Origin: Utricularia gibba
Lineage: Eukaryota; Streptophyta; Magnoliopsida; Lamiales; Lentibulariaceae
Length of the DNA stretch: 64,000 bases
Assembly (NCBI GenBank): GCA_002189035.1
Contig: NEEC01000014.1
Span: 622,501 to 686,500 of the forward strand
Reading direction: 5' to 3'
Part shown: piece by piece, positions 27,224 to 38,348 of the stretch
How the letters are laid out: every line of letters begins with the position of its first letter
How positions within the stretch are numbered: the first letter of the stretch is position 1
Notes under the pieces: model-generated
Told to the model about the DNA's origin: nothing
The model's database searches: none
Seen by the model: the letters and a program-made list of their open reading frames with translations, nothing else
Position numbers and translations under genes: made by a program

Positions 27224-29102
27224 TTAGTCCATGCCATTAGTTTCAGACCAACCGGGTTCATAGGTTTCAAGAAACCCAATCTTGGCCTTGTTTGGAAGAT
27301 CATGGGGGTGCACAAATGGAACACCTTGGGGCCAACCAATCTCCATTCTTGTGTTTGCACATGGACTGTCCACAGAGTGGATGTGATTCTCGCATTCCTT
27401 CAGGCTACAAAATCTCAACTTGATCCCCTTCTTATCAGCGATGTCTTGGACTCTTCCTTTCAGAACTCTTTGTGCCTCAAGCCTCAGCCTTTTCGAGGGA
27501 GGGAGAGGTTTACATTTCAAGCTGTTCTTCTTCCGCATTCCCGGTTTCATAGATCCTGTACCACCATTTCATCACCCCAAGGACCTGTTAAGTATTATAA
27601 GCTTCTTACTAATGCTACTACAATCATAAGGAATGAAAATGCAAAGAAGAAGGTTTGAAGACGGGAATCTTCACCTTTCGTTTGAAAATTAGAATCATTA
27701 GTTTTCAGCGTGGTTTCATGTACAGTCAGAACCAGTGTTTTTTTGTATAAAAAACATACAATCTGTTCAGTTACGCCAATGAAGAATGATAAGAGAATGT
27801 TAGGGCTTCATTTCAGCTGGCTTGTTTCGAGCCGAACCTCATGATTTTTACAGTTTTGTTGAGTTCCAGACCCCAAAAGAAATGTAATCTTTGCTATTAT
27901 TTTTTTTTTTTTGCAGATTCATCTAATCAAGAATGTGATATGAGCATCTACAGTGAGATAGAACAATACGAAAATGAACACGTAGCAGATGGAAACAAGT
28001 CAAGAACATGTTTGAGGTTCATATTAAGATGGCCACATGAGTTTCTACAAAAGAATAAGCAGCATACCTTCTTGGGTGGAGAAGTTGGAGGCAGATAGAC
28101 TATTCCTGTTGAGAAGTTGATCTGCAGACCTCTGCATGAAGTCATCCACAGGGACAGGAAGCTGGAATTGTGCTTCAACACCATGACCCGCAGCTCTCAT
28201 TTCTGAACAACTGATACTGGACATAGATTTAGGCAATAATTTGAATGCCAGAGAACAGCGCCCATACATGGAACCCTGCAGGCTGCCGATATCTGTTCGA
28301 AGCATAGCAGGGTTTATGTAACCTGCTGTTGCCTGGTATAAAGCAAGACCTGGACATACTATTGCTTCTTGAGGCCCAAGGTCACCATCCACAAGAACCC
28401 ATTGACCCTGAAAATCCCTTATATTAAGTCCGGGCTTGTCTGACTTGATGATAGTTAGCAGAGTTTTATAAACCTGATGGTCATGATCTGGGAACATTAC
28501 CAAATGGCCATCATCATGAGAAGTCAAAGAATGATGCTGTGCTCCTTGAAAAGAAGGCCTCCCATGACAACAAACAGACAAGACAGAGGATGATATTTCG
28601 CGGTCTCTGAGAGGAACATTATCAAGTACTTCAATGAAAGCTGAGCTACGAAGATTCAAGTAGAAGCTGATGGCGTCCAATATGTCCCTGGAGGCTTTTC
28701 CAAGCAACGCAAATACATCCCCTAAGCCAGCAGGGGGATTTCAATTTCATTGCCAGCTTCTGTATTAGTGAGTCCTGGTCTAAAATCAAATATCTCTTGC
28801 CATATTTCAGGATCCGCATGGTATCCAGAACTTCTGCACCACTCACGAGTGTCATCAGATTGCAGCCTATCAGCTGAAGGAAAAGACGGCTTATGATGAA
28901 AGTAGAGACGGGATGACTCCAAGCACGACCTCAGAAGAGCACCATCACTGCTGGGGAATTGAATGATAGCAGCAGAGTAGTGAGCTAATGACTGTGACAA
29001 TGTTGAAACTGATAACTTGTAGGCATCTGAAGGGAGACCTTCGGAGGGCATTAAATCAAGAAGTTTCACCCGGCCCAATGCTGTTAGGCCATTCTCTGCC
29101 AT
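27224..29102 (-). CDS. 2-oxoglutarate/Fe(II) oxygenase-like plant protein (one-base frameshift)
   Basis: Two coding exons, 28068-29102 and 27224-27555, separated by a ~510-bp intron. Restored length would be 455 aa. The start MAENGLTALGRVKLLDLMPS leads to YSAAIIQFPSSDGALLRSCL and WCRSSGYHADPEIWQEIFDF; the frame then breaks at the G5 run 28733-28737 (plus strand) and resumes with GDVFALLGKASRDILDAISF. The core has SHDDGHLVMFPDHDHQ (HxD-like) and YGRCSLAFKL (RxS-like). The C-terminal exon is very basic (KCKPLPPSKRLRLEAQRVLK) and ends with GWPQGVPFVHPHDLPNKAKI. It matches a conserved plant family with no assigned reaction. The second metal His is not obvious (NPAMLRTD), so activity is uncertain. 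Confidence 0.78.
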
Positions 29103-30492
29103 TTGATCTCCCGTAGCCAACTTTGTGATCCGTAAACTCCAATTTCTTGGACACAGAAATAATCAGGAACTAGAATCAAATCTTGGAACATAAAAGTTGT
29201 AAACCTCCAGACATTTGTCTGCACTCACAACAAAAGCTAAAGCATCGGATTTGACAGTTTGAAAAATTGCATTCAAACCAAATTTCATTCGTCAGCCTGG
29301 CATGCGACCAAGTTGAATGACAGCTTTTTCAACTAACACCAACTTCCCTCACCAAGATCAGAAACATTTCCACAGCCAGGAACCTGGAATCAGGAAATTG
29401 ATAAGAAATACCAAAATTTCATATTTCATAAACCCCAACTTCCCTTCCATTCTCATATCCATGACAGCACACGAAAGGCAGCAAAATCTTTGCCGAAACA
29501 CAAGATTTATACAAAAATCCCTGATACTCGAAAACGAACCTTACCTTCCACGGAGATCCGAAAAATGTAGGAACCGTTCCCCACTCCGACGAACTCGTAA
29601 ACCACCCACGAGCCACCGATCCGAGATCAGTGTGAACGAATTAAAGGAAACGAAAGAGAGGCCCTCGGCGTGTGATTCGGATGGCAATAAATGTCAACAC
29701 TCGAAAAGGGATCACACCACACTGGAGATAGATCGCGGGAAACTTGTCCACTCTCGAATTCAGAAGCAACCGCTCCCAAGAAATAACAATAGCTACAGTT
29801 GGGGAGACAACTAATACAGGATAAAGAAAACCATCTCGCATTCTGGTATCCGTACGGTTGGAATATAGTGGGCTTTTCTTGCTCCCCGAACGGCCCAAAG
29901 TCTCTTTTTTCTAGAAACAAACCAATAAAAATAATATTATATTCGATTAATTAACATTTCTTATTCAAATAAAAACAAGTAAAATCAGTTACCCAAATAT
30001 AATAACTATATATTTAATATCCCTAAATTTAATTTTTATTAAATAAAAAATCATGAATTAAAATGACATCTACTAAGTATGTATTTTTGTAGAAAAGAAA
30101 AACAAAATTATTTAATAAAATATTTAGGATCTATTTGTCGAAAATAAAAATAGCATTAATAAAATAAAAACTATATCTTTACAATTTATTAATACAAAAA
30201 TAATTCTAAATTTATGATTTTTTTTGAATTTGTACTTTTAATAAAATTTCAAACATTTTACATTTCAAAATTTGACATTTTAATGGAGATGAATGTAAAC
30301 CAGAGCATCAGATTCACATTTGGGGTTCAAAATGCATTTAGAACGTGCAAAACTTGGATTCAAGGAAGACATTAACCAGATGGAGATCAGGTCAAGAATG
30401 GTTCCACAGTAAAAGGAAAACCAGCAGGAGGGGCAAAGGAGGAGCTTTCACCATGAAAAAGGGCACTTGATGAATGAAATGAAGCACCAAGT
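29103..30492. other. Upstream region of the 2OG-like gene and 3' flank of RPL41
   Basis: 29103-29620 probably contains the leader of the minus-strand 2OG-like gene, possibly with a UTR intron. 29900-30300 is strongly A/T-rich. The plus-strand frame 29317-29814 has no family motifs and no homolog I recognise, and is treated as chance. Confidence 0.35.
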
Positions 30493-31060
30493 CTACTTGG
30501 ATCTCTGCCTCATCTTTCGGCGCTTTCTCTTCAATCTCCTCATGCGCTTCTTCTTCCACTGGGGCAAACAAAAATGGCGCAATTCGTGTTTTAGGATAAC
30601 CAGGGATAAGGACAAAATGAAAACAGTAAGCAGACCCTCTGAAATTCAATTAGTTTCTGGATGATTCTAGCTTTTCTACAAAAACACTTGATGGCAGAAA
30701 TGGGGATCATGTGACCAATAGATAGGGTGGACGAAGAGCGATGGAAATAACTATACGGATTCAAGCTAATAGAACACATTTGTACACGCAGAATCTACAC
30801 ATAAAATGGTGAAAACACAAACTTCGGGTTTGCCACCGCATCTGCAAAAGGATCCCCAATTTTGCCCTATCTAACCTAGAGAATGAACTTTGCTTTTGAG
30901 ATGACTGGAGATTGAACAAACATTCACGAGTGAAAAAGGACAGCAACAATCAGCAGAGACAAAAGTCACAAAATCTGAATGAATGAAAGCACACGGCATA
31001 GTCCAAAGCATAAACAGAGAACGCAGGAAAGACGCTCCGCCACCGTACCTTCGCCCTCAT
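30493..31060 (-). CDS. RPL41: Cytosolic large-subunit ribosomal protein eL41 (25 aa)
   Basis: Two coding exons: 31049-31060 (ATGAGGGCGAAG, encoding MRAK) and 30493-30558 (66 nt). The joined 78 nt encode MRAK plus WKKKRMRRLKRKRRKMRQRS and K, the essentially invariant 25-residue eL41 peptide, in which 17 residues are Lys or Arg. eL41 is a single helix at the interface of the two ribosomal subunits. The donor GTACGG after MRAK and acceptor CCCCAG are canonical, and the ~490-bp intron lies after codon 4. It is too short for ordinary ORF screens. Site II-type motifs lie just upstream. Confidence 0.95.
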
Positions 31061-32349
31061 GCTTGCTCCTGCTCAGAATTCTCAGATCGAAGTCACTCCG
31101 ACGCCGCGAGCTCTCCAAACCCACAATCGGGCCGAGAGCAGCCGCACTTGTACAAAATGGAGAGCCCTAATTCTCCCGTCACCATAGGCGGCCCAACAAC
31201 ATCACAAAGCCCATTGTCATAGAGCGATGGCTAAGCCCAGTTCCATAGAAAGCCTCCTCCAAGCAGAAGCACAGGATTACGACACAGTACATGTACGATT
31301 CCCGTTGGGTTAGTACCAAATCCCAAGTCTATCGGGTTCTGTTTCTGTTTGGACATGATTTGGGTGGGCCCTACAAGGGAGCGAGGGCAAGTACGATTGT
31401 GCATAATCAAAAGCGCATAACCGTCTAACCAAATTGTACTGTCTCCAAGATTCCCACAACAAACTCCTCCTCTAATCAATGTACCATGGGCATCCCAAGT
31501 GGACCCTTCTTGTGACAATGATTTAAAATAAAAAAATCATTCTTATTTGATAATAAAAATATTTTTGTAAATTTTTTTCCAATACACCAAATGTCATGAC
31601 TCCTATTTGTATTATTCATTTTAGACATCAAATTTTCATGGTTTAAGTTATCATCTTCACAATAAAATATCATGCACAAATTAACATAAATATTATATTT
31701 AACACTACAATGATAATAAAAAAGAAATTGAGAGTAAAATTAGTTTTTAAATATTATTTGATAAAAGAAAGTATGAATGACAATTATTTGATTTATAGGG
31801 CAAAGAAATTAGAATGAATAATTGAGGTATAGTTTGAGACCATGCATTTAATGGAAGGAAACTCTACGGTAGCCTTCGCTAGCAGAATATTTAATTGGCA
31901 TTTTCCGTAATTTTCTTTATTTTGAAAAAGAGGGATAAATGCAATAATAATATTATTATTTTAAAAAAAGAATCTGAGTCCCATTTTAGTTCTTACAAAA
32001 AATAATATTTCAATTTGATGTGGGCCCCCGGGTCCGGTATTTCCTGATGGAAAAAGGGATTCAAATCGAAACGGAATGTTTTTCCATTATTGGTTCCATT
32101 TGTCTGAGGGAAAACAGCTCGTGGGGATTTTTCTATTGCCTATCCTTTGTCGCAACAGCTGTCGATTTTTTTGCTAACCGCTGAGCCATTTTCGAGGGGA
32201 GTTGAGTGTTGAGTGAGGTCGCCAGGAAGGGAATGTGGGGGGAGGTGGGGTTTCTCCCTTCATTCTGTTGGAGAAAACAGGAATAAAATAGTTGTTCTTT
32301 TGGGTTTCAGATCCTAAAGGAGTAAAAGAAGATCTCTACTTTTGTAGGC
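31061..32349. other. Intergenic region between divergent RPL41 and WRKY
   Basis: Beyond the RPL41 promoter motifs, 31500-32030 is A/T-rich and 32040-32349 looks like the WRKY 5' UTR. The minus-strand frame 31231-31518 lacks conserved motifs. No repeat or RNA gene was recognised. Confidence 0.35.
31191..31239 (-). promoter_or_regulatory. Cluster of site II (TGGGCY) elements upstream of RPL41
   Basis: GCCCA (TGGGC on the minus strand) occurs at 31191-31195, 31209-31213 and 31235-31239, about 130-180 bp upstream of the eL41 ATG, together with a GCCCTAA telo-box-like sequence at about 31164. Site II plus telo-box arrays recognised by TCP factors are typical of plant ribosomal protein promoters. 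Spacing was read directly; function is inferred. Confidence 0.55.
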
Positions 32350-35059
32350 ATGGAATCTAAGGTGAGTCGGGAACCATGGTCTTGATCTTGACTGGGGGTT
32401 GCATTAGTTGCTGAGGCGTTTTAATTAGCTTAAGCACTTCATTTCGTGTTGATTGGGTGGAGTTTTTGGCGCTCCTTTTTTTTTTTTTTATTGTGTATGC
32501 AGGGGTTAGTTGTTGTGTTTGAATTTTCTCATCTGGGTTGTCGGCATTTTTCACTTTTTTTTTAAAGTTGGCTATGATCATGGTGTTTGTGCACCATGAA
32601 TTGATTTTTGTGATGTTTCTTGTTTCTTATCTCAGTTCCTGGATTCTAATTCGTACTTCTGATGTGTGCTAAGATGGAAAAATAGAGTTTTGTTATGAAT
32701 TTTTCTATATACATCTGTAAGAACTGTGCTTGTGCACTGATTGTGGAGTTTTAACTTGACACCAGTTGAAGAATCACATGGGCTTTTTTTTAGGATCATG
32801 TTGCTGTTACTGGTGATTGGATGTTTTCAAGCCCGATACCGAGGTCCTTCTTCTCACCAATGATGAATGATGACATGGTGGTAGGCTCACTTGGTGAATC
32901 ACTACTTGGAAATAGAGACCATCCTCTTTTTCCAGCGTCTGAACTGGGGGAGATTGCATCAGGGGTTACTGGTGAAAAAGAAGCCACTACGGCTGACATC
33001 AAAGGTGATGGAAATGAATCATACACCCACTTAGAATCAAAGGTGGGTTCTGGAGGAAATCTTGTGGAAAGAATGACAGCCAGATCTGGTTATAAGGCTC
33101 CTAGGTTGAATGCTGAAAGTATTAGATCACCTGATATTCCTGTCAACTCAGATGGTCAGCAGCCTTTTCTGATGACAATTCCTCCGGGTCTTAGCCCAAC
33201 AGCTCTTCTAGATTCTCCGGTTTTCCTTAATAACTCACAAGTGAGTTCTTTGTGTTTCATGCAGACGTGTGAACATGGTGTGTCAATGTAAATTTGTGGA
33301 GCTGTTTTTCGATAAAACATTTAGGATAGGTTGGTCCTCAAACAGTTTATTTGCTATGTCTTCACCTTATTGCATTTGTTGCAGATCATGCCTTCTCCTA
33401 CTACTGGGAAGCTTTCCTTTGCACCATGTGGAAACAGTGAGATTTCTGCATCGACAACTGATCGGCTACAAGAGCTTTCATTTCAAGATAGCTTGCCCTT
33501 CATGTTCAATCCAATCACAGAACCTAGATCATATGGTCTGCAGTTTCTTCCTGGTGCAGTTTCTCTTCGTGCAGATGACTCAAATTTCCAACAAAATCTA
33601 GTGCCTGTGAATTTTCAGTCTTATGCTAACTCACCGGGCAAAGAATTCAGTGTCAGCTGCACGCAGGATACAATTTGTCATTCAGTCAGTGTTACTGAGA
33701 GTTCTCAAGTTTTTGATGATCCATCTGAAAACACGGATCAAAGTAGTGGAGATTCAACTGGAAGCCCAGCTGATGATGGTTATAGTTGGAGAAAATATGG
33801 TCAAAAGCAAGTCAAGGGAAGTGAGTATCCTAGAAGTTATTACAAATGCACTTCTGCAAATTGTCCTGTCAAGAAGAAGGTGGAACGCTCCCATGAAGGG
33901 CATATCACAGAGATCATCTACACTGGTGCTCATAACCATTCCAAGTCTTCATCTGATGCCAGAGGTTTGATCAGCTCATCTGCGCATGGTGATATGCACC
34001 ATCTTCAATCTGATTCACAAGGTGAAGGTGTCAACAACAGTGATCATGTCTGGTTGTCAGTTAAGCAACAGTGGAGTAAAGAGAACCATGAAGCAGCATC
34101 CTCTGTGCGGATGTCCCAGGAGTATAGCAATGGAGGTGGCGTAGATGGTTCATCAAATTTCTCGAATGATGAGGATGGAGAACATCATGCACATGACAGC
34201 ATAGCTTGTGATGATGAAGAGGATGAATCTGATTCAAAGAGAAGGTTCATAGTTTTCCTGTTTGGTGTGACTGATTCATTCAAAGTAGCCATTCATTTTC
34301 CTTTCTTCTATTTGATGCAGGAGACATGAAACTCACACTCCAGAAATGCATGGAGCCAGCAGGGCTGTAAGAGAGCCCAGGGTTGTTGTCCAGACAACAA
34401 GTGAGGTTGACATCCTTGATGACGGCTACCGGTGGCGCAAATACGGACAGAAGGTTGTGAAGGGAAATCCAAATCCAAGGTTTGGTAGCTTTATCCGAAT
34501 GCTGCTGCTCTCAGGAATGAATTCCTTTTGAAGACTTGTATGTATGGATGTCTCTTATTCTGTGATGCAGGAGTTACTACAAATGCACGAGCCCTGGTTG
34601 CAATGTAAGAAAACATGTGGAGAGAGCTTCTCATGACCTGAAGTCTGTCATAACAACGTACGAGGGTAAGCATAACCATGATGTCCCCGTGGCAAAAAAC
34701 AGCAGCCACGTGAATTCTGGAAACTCAAACCCCATCTCAGTCAACAGCCTCCTCCGATGCTGGCTCCAGGCCACATTCACCGGTCGGAACCCCCTCAAAT
34801 GCTTTCAAACATGACTCATTTTGTAAGACCTGAACTGGGTGGCTCTGTGTACGGGTTTGGAATGAACCAGCCCAGCATTCCGAACCTGGGGTTCATGCCA
34901 AACCATGGGAGGTTACCGGTTCTACCTTTACATCAGTATTCAGGGCACCAGTCTCAGCCTGTGACTTTGATGATGCCCAAGTTAGAGCCTCTGACTACAG
35001 ATTCTTCAGGATTGGGTTCCTGTGATGGCTCCTCCCTGTATCAGCAATACATGAGATGA
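32350..35059 (+). CDS. WRKY2: Group I WRKY transcription factor, WRKY2/WRKY34 type (one-base frameshift near the C-terminus)
   Basis: Five exons: 32350-32361 (MESK), 32794-33240, 33385-34244, 34321-34479 and 34571-35059. Two WRKY domains are present: N-terminal [20 protein letters not shown] with C-x4-C...H-x-H ([11 protein letters not shown]...HNH), and C-terminal [20 protein letters not shown], split by the conserved intron after NPR, with [11 protein letters not shown]...KHNHDVP. The N-terminus has the SP cluster [20 protein letters not shown] (a MAPK-site type motif) and the basic stretch [30 protein letters not shown] and SSHVNSG point to WRKY2/34, which act in pollen and seed. The frame breaks after the second domain; one missing C in CCCC 34730-34733 would join [20 protein letters not shown] and give 655 aa. 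Both DNA-binding domains precede the break. Confidence 0.9.
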
Positions 35060-36145
35060 TTTGCCTATTTGGTTCTTTCAAGGCATATTGAACCTTATTT
35101 ATTGTACTGGATGCTATCTTCATTGGCTTTTACCTGGTTTCTCACTAGCTTCAATTTTTTTAAGCTCCACTAGAAAGCCATCAAAATTTTGGATTTAGAA
35201 CTAGTAAAGAACCAACCCCATATTATCAACTTCTGCCATCAAGTATACAAAAATTTCCAACACCAATATGGGATTTCTGGGATTTCACAGTGAGACAGGG
35301 AGAGAGCCCTGGGCAAACCAAAGGTAATCTTGACTGAATCCTCTTCTTCCGGATCCGTGACAGCGTATCGATGACTCAGTTCTTTTCTGCAGAGGCAATA
35401 AATGAAGCGATGTGATGTGCGTGAAACTGACCACACTCGATGGAATTTTCTGTTGTGGGGTTGTCTATAATCCTGCTCCTAAATGGCAAGAAGATGAACA
35501 AAATCTGAGCTAGATACCAGAGGCAATCCCAAATGAAATCCTAGTAAGCAATGACTAAAAAAGTGTGTTTTCTTTCTCTTTGGTCCTCCACAACGCGTCT
35601 GATATCAGGCAGTTGTTTGATATCCATTGCCTCCTTTGGCATTGCCAGATCAGTGTCAGCTTAGCATACCAAAAGTGCATCTTCCCTTCCATGGTTTCTG
35701 GCACCATGTCTCAAAATGGATGGAACTGTGGATGTCCCTAGCTGCAAGAAACAGACCACCAGAAAAACTATGAAGCACTCTACGGGCCTATGTTTAATAT
35801 ATTGATAATGAGGGACAAAACTGGGAAGACGGTGGAATTACAGAACGACCTTATTCTGCAACACTCGTGTCCGTACGCTCTCTTTGCCAACTGCCCATTT
35901 CTCACGCGGTCCAATCGTGATCAATCATCAACCAAATTTTGGTTTTTTTCCCTTTTTAATCTGATTAATATTACACACCAGTTCCGAGCTCTGTTGCGTG
36001 TTGCTGTGGCGGGAATCGAGTAAAGGTTTCAGTTTGATGGGCTGCTCCTGGTGATTTCTGTGATTATTGATTGATCCTTTTGTGGGTTTCGTTGATCTTG
36101 ATCTGGAAAGCGGTCGCCGTACCGTTTATCTCTATTTTACTGAGA
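35060..36145. other. Intergenic region between WRKY and WIP with an unexplained open minus-strand stretch
   Basis: 35239 to about 35510 on the minus strand is open after a TTTAG acceptor-like site, reading EQDYRQPHNRKFHRV and then KELSHRYAVTDPEEEDSVK. I could not connect it to a start codon or a known family. The end of the gap (35850-36145) is the WIP promoter and 5' UTR. Confidence 0.3.
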
Positions 36146-37902
36146 ATGGATCTTGAAAGTGGGAGTTCTCACGCTCCCTCGTTGAAAGATGATGAGGAGA
36201 AGCCAGCTGATGATAAGGCGACTTCGGTTTCGGGTTCAGGTTTAGGTTCTCCTCCATCGATTAAGAAGGGGCTTGGCCTAAAGAGATGGAAAAGGATTCC
36301 TAGGGATGTGAGTAAAATTGGAACTAGCAGCAACAGCTCAGGGAAGGTTAGTATAGAGGAATTGCCGGATCCACCTCCGAATCCAACTAAGAGGGGATCA
36401 TCCTACGCTGAGAAGCAAAAAAGAGCGAAACTTCTTTATCCCCGCCAACTGATGCTGGAGTGAGTTCAGAGAATGGTCAGGAACAAACCATAAGCTCCCC
36501 AGCTTCAGTAACCAGTGGTTTCAAGATAAACTATGAGATCCCATTGGTTGTAGGATCTTCTCATGATAAGGGAAGAACGAGGTCGGGTGGGAAGAATTCG
36601 GGGAGATCTCGGATTCAGACAATGAAGAAGCATAGAGGGAAGGAGAGCTCACCGGTTTTGTCATCTGGAGTTCACTCATCGAGCAATGGAATGCAGTCTC
36701 ATCTCGATGGGGAGAATGGTGATGATTTTTCAGATACAATGGATCAATTTAGTGATGCAATAGAGACTAAAGCAGGGATCTTTCCTGAAGATGAAGTCAC
36801 CGTGTCATCTCCAGAGGTTCAAAACGTAAGTAATGAGAATCAGGGTTCACATGAGGATCAGGATCCACTGGCTGAAGTCATGTTTGAACTTCACACAGTA
36901 CACGAGGCATTAGCAAAAGGTTTGATTTGGTGTCTGCTTTTGTTGGATTTACCTTTAGCAAGTGGTGCATATAACAGTGCTTATGCTTGTTAAGCATTGC
37001 CTTCGTGATGAACCGTGATATTTATGTAGAAGAGACCAATGGTATAGGATTTAAGTTGAACGCCATTTCTTCTTCACATTCTGTATAAGTGCTGAATTCA
37101 TGTATCATAAAGTGACGCAGTGTATCTACATTTGCAAAATAATGTCATTCATTTTGGGGTAAAGAAATTAGACATGTTAGATATGGAACCTGGTTCTTGA
37201 GTAAATGGAAGAATGAGATTCTAATACCATTGGATTATGAGAGACTTTGTAGTCTTGTATACTCCTTGCATTGGTCTCCATCTTGTATGTGATATCAACT
37301 TTTTGGGAAAATTGATTCTTTTTTTTTTTCAAATCTGGTATTATCTCACTGAGGCTTTTTCATTTCATGTAGAGATTTTCATGTTAGCGGAAGTCGGCAA
37401 AGATGCTGGAGAGTCAGAACCAGACGCCAGTGGCGCAGAATGGGCAGATATGGGAAAAGAACTCCATGGAGATGGGAGTTTCTCCCAAGCTTTAGAACTA
37501 GAAGTAGAGTTGAGTAACATAGATTTAGGAGCGGAAAGTGAAGACCTGTTCAGGAAGAGTATTGAGGCTGACGTTGTGTACACAGCCACATCTGGAGCAG
37601 CGAACGAGCTGAGGTCCTTCACTTTCACACAGGTCACTGCTTCAGAAGAACAGAAGAACAATGTTTCAATCCATACCATAACACGCGAAGAGCTTGCCTC
37701 CGAAAACATGCATCTAAAAGAGGCAATGAAGTTGGAAAAGATCAGTGAGGACACCCATAAAGCCAAGGAAAAATGGAAGACGCAGAAAACACTGTGGAAG
37801 CTTGCATTATGTGCATTCATTCAGCTAGTGCTGTTACTGGTAATCATCAGAGAGTTGGTTTCCCGGTCATCACCAGGAGATGGCAACGTTGTGCCTACCT
37901 AG
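36146..37902 (+). CDS. WIP: WPP-domain-interacting protein (KASH protein of the nuclear envelope; one-base frameshift)
   Basis: Plant KASH protein that anchors RanGAP via WPP domains and binds SUN proteins in the outer nuclear envelope. Two exons, 36146-36919 and 37373-37902. The start MDLESGSSHAPSLKDDEEKP is followed by the family's GLGLKRWKRIPRD motif. A coiled-coil region (REELASENMHLKEAMKLEKI, THKAKEKWKTQKTLWKL) precedes one transmembrane helix (ALCAFIQLVLLLVIIRELV). The luminal tail ends VVPT, the SUN-binding signature of WIPs. Exon 1 changes frame at the A6 run 36417-36422; one more A gives EKQKKSETSLSPPTDAGVSS and a 434-aa protein. It lies next to WRKY2/34, as in Arabidopsis (from memory). 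Confidence 0.88.
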
Positions 37903-38348
37903 CTCTCATAAGCTAATGTACAGAAAATCCGAACCTTGAGCCTTGGTTGGTTCTAAGCGGAGATCTTTCTTTTGCAAATTGATGGATTTTGAAGCTGTAG
38001 TTATGAATTTTTGTTGAATGGACAAAAACTTGCAAGTTGTCATTGTTCACTAAGCTTTCATCTAATCCTGGAGATTTAAAAGCAATGCCAAGGCCTGTTT
38101 TCAGCAAACGAGAACCCCAAAGCTTTGAACTGAAGACCAAGGAAAAGCCAGAAAATTCAGAACACCTATGATTCCGTAACAGTAACCACCAGTAGCAAGG
38201 TGAAAGACATCCTTCGTGTTGACCAGTATCCAGCCATACAAAATTCGAAAGGAGCATATGATCTAGAGTCGTGTTGCTACTGAAAGACAACAAGTTAATT
38301 TGAACTTGCGTACACCACAGAAGAAGTAAATATAAAGCACACTTGTGA
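37903..38348. other. Short intergenic region between convergent WIP and the ARID-HMG gene
   Basis: 3' flanks of the two convergent genes. The minus-strand frame across 37913-38293 has no conserved motif. Nothing else is seen. Confidence 0.35.

Noticed and set aside
31231-31518. A 95-codon minus-strand open frame upstream of RPL41
   Set aside because: No recognisable motif; it overlaps the RPL41 promoter elements and has no plausible splice or start context.
35625-35660. Minus-strand TGCCAAAGGAGGCAATGG resembles the start of miR399
   Set aside because: Only the first ~11 nt match, and the surrounding sequence does not fold into a long precursor stem by eye. GATATC repeats nearby give only short stems.
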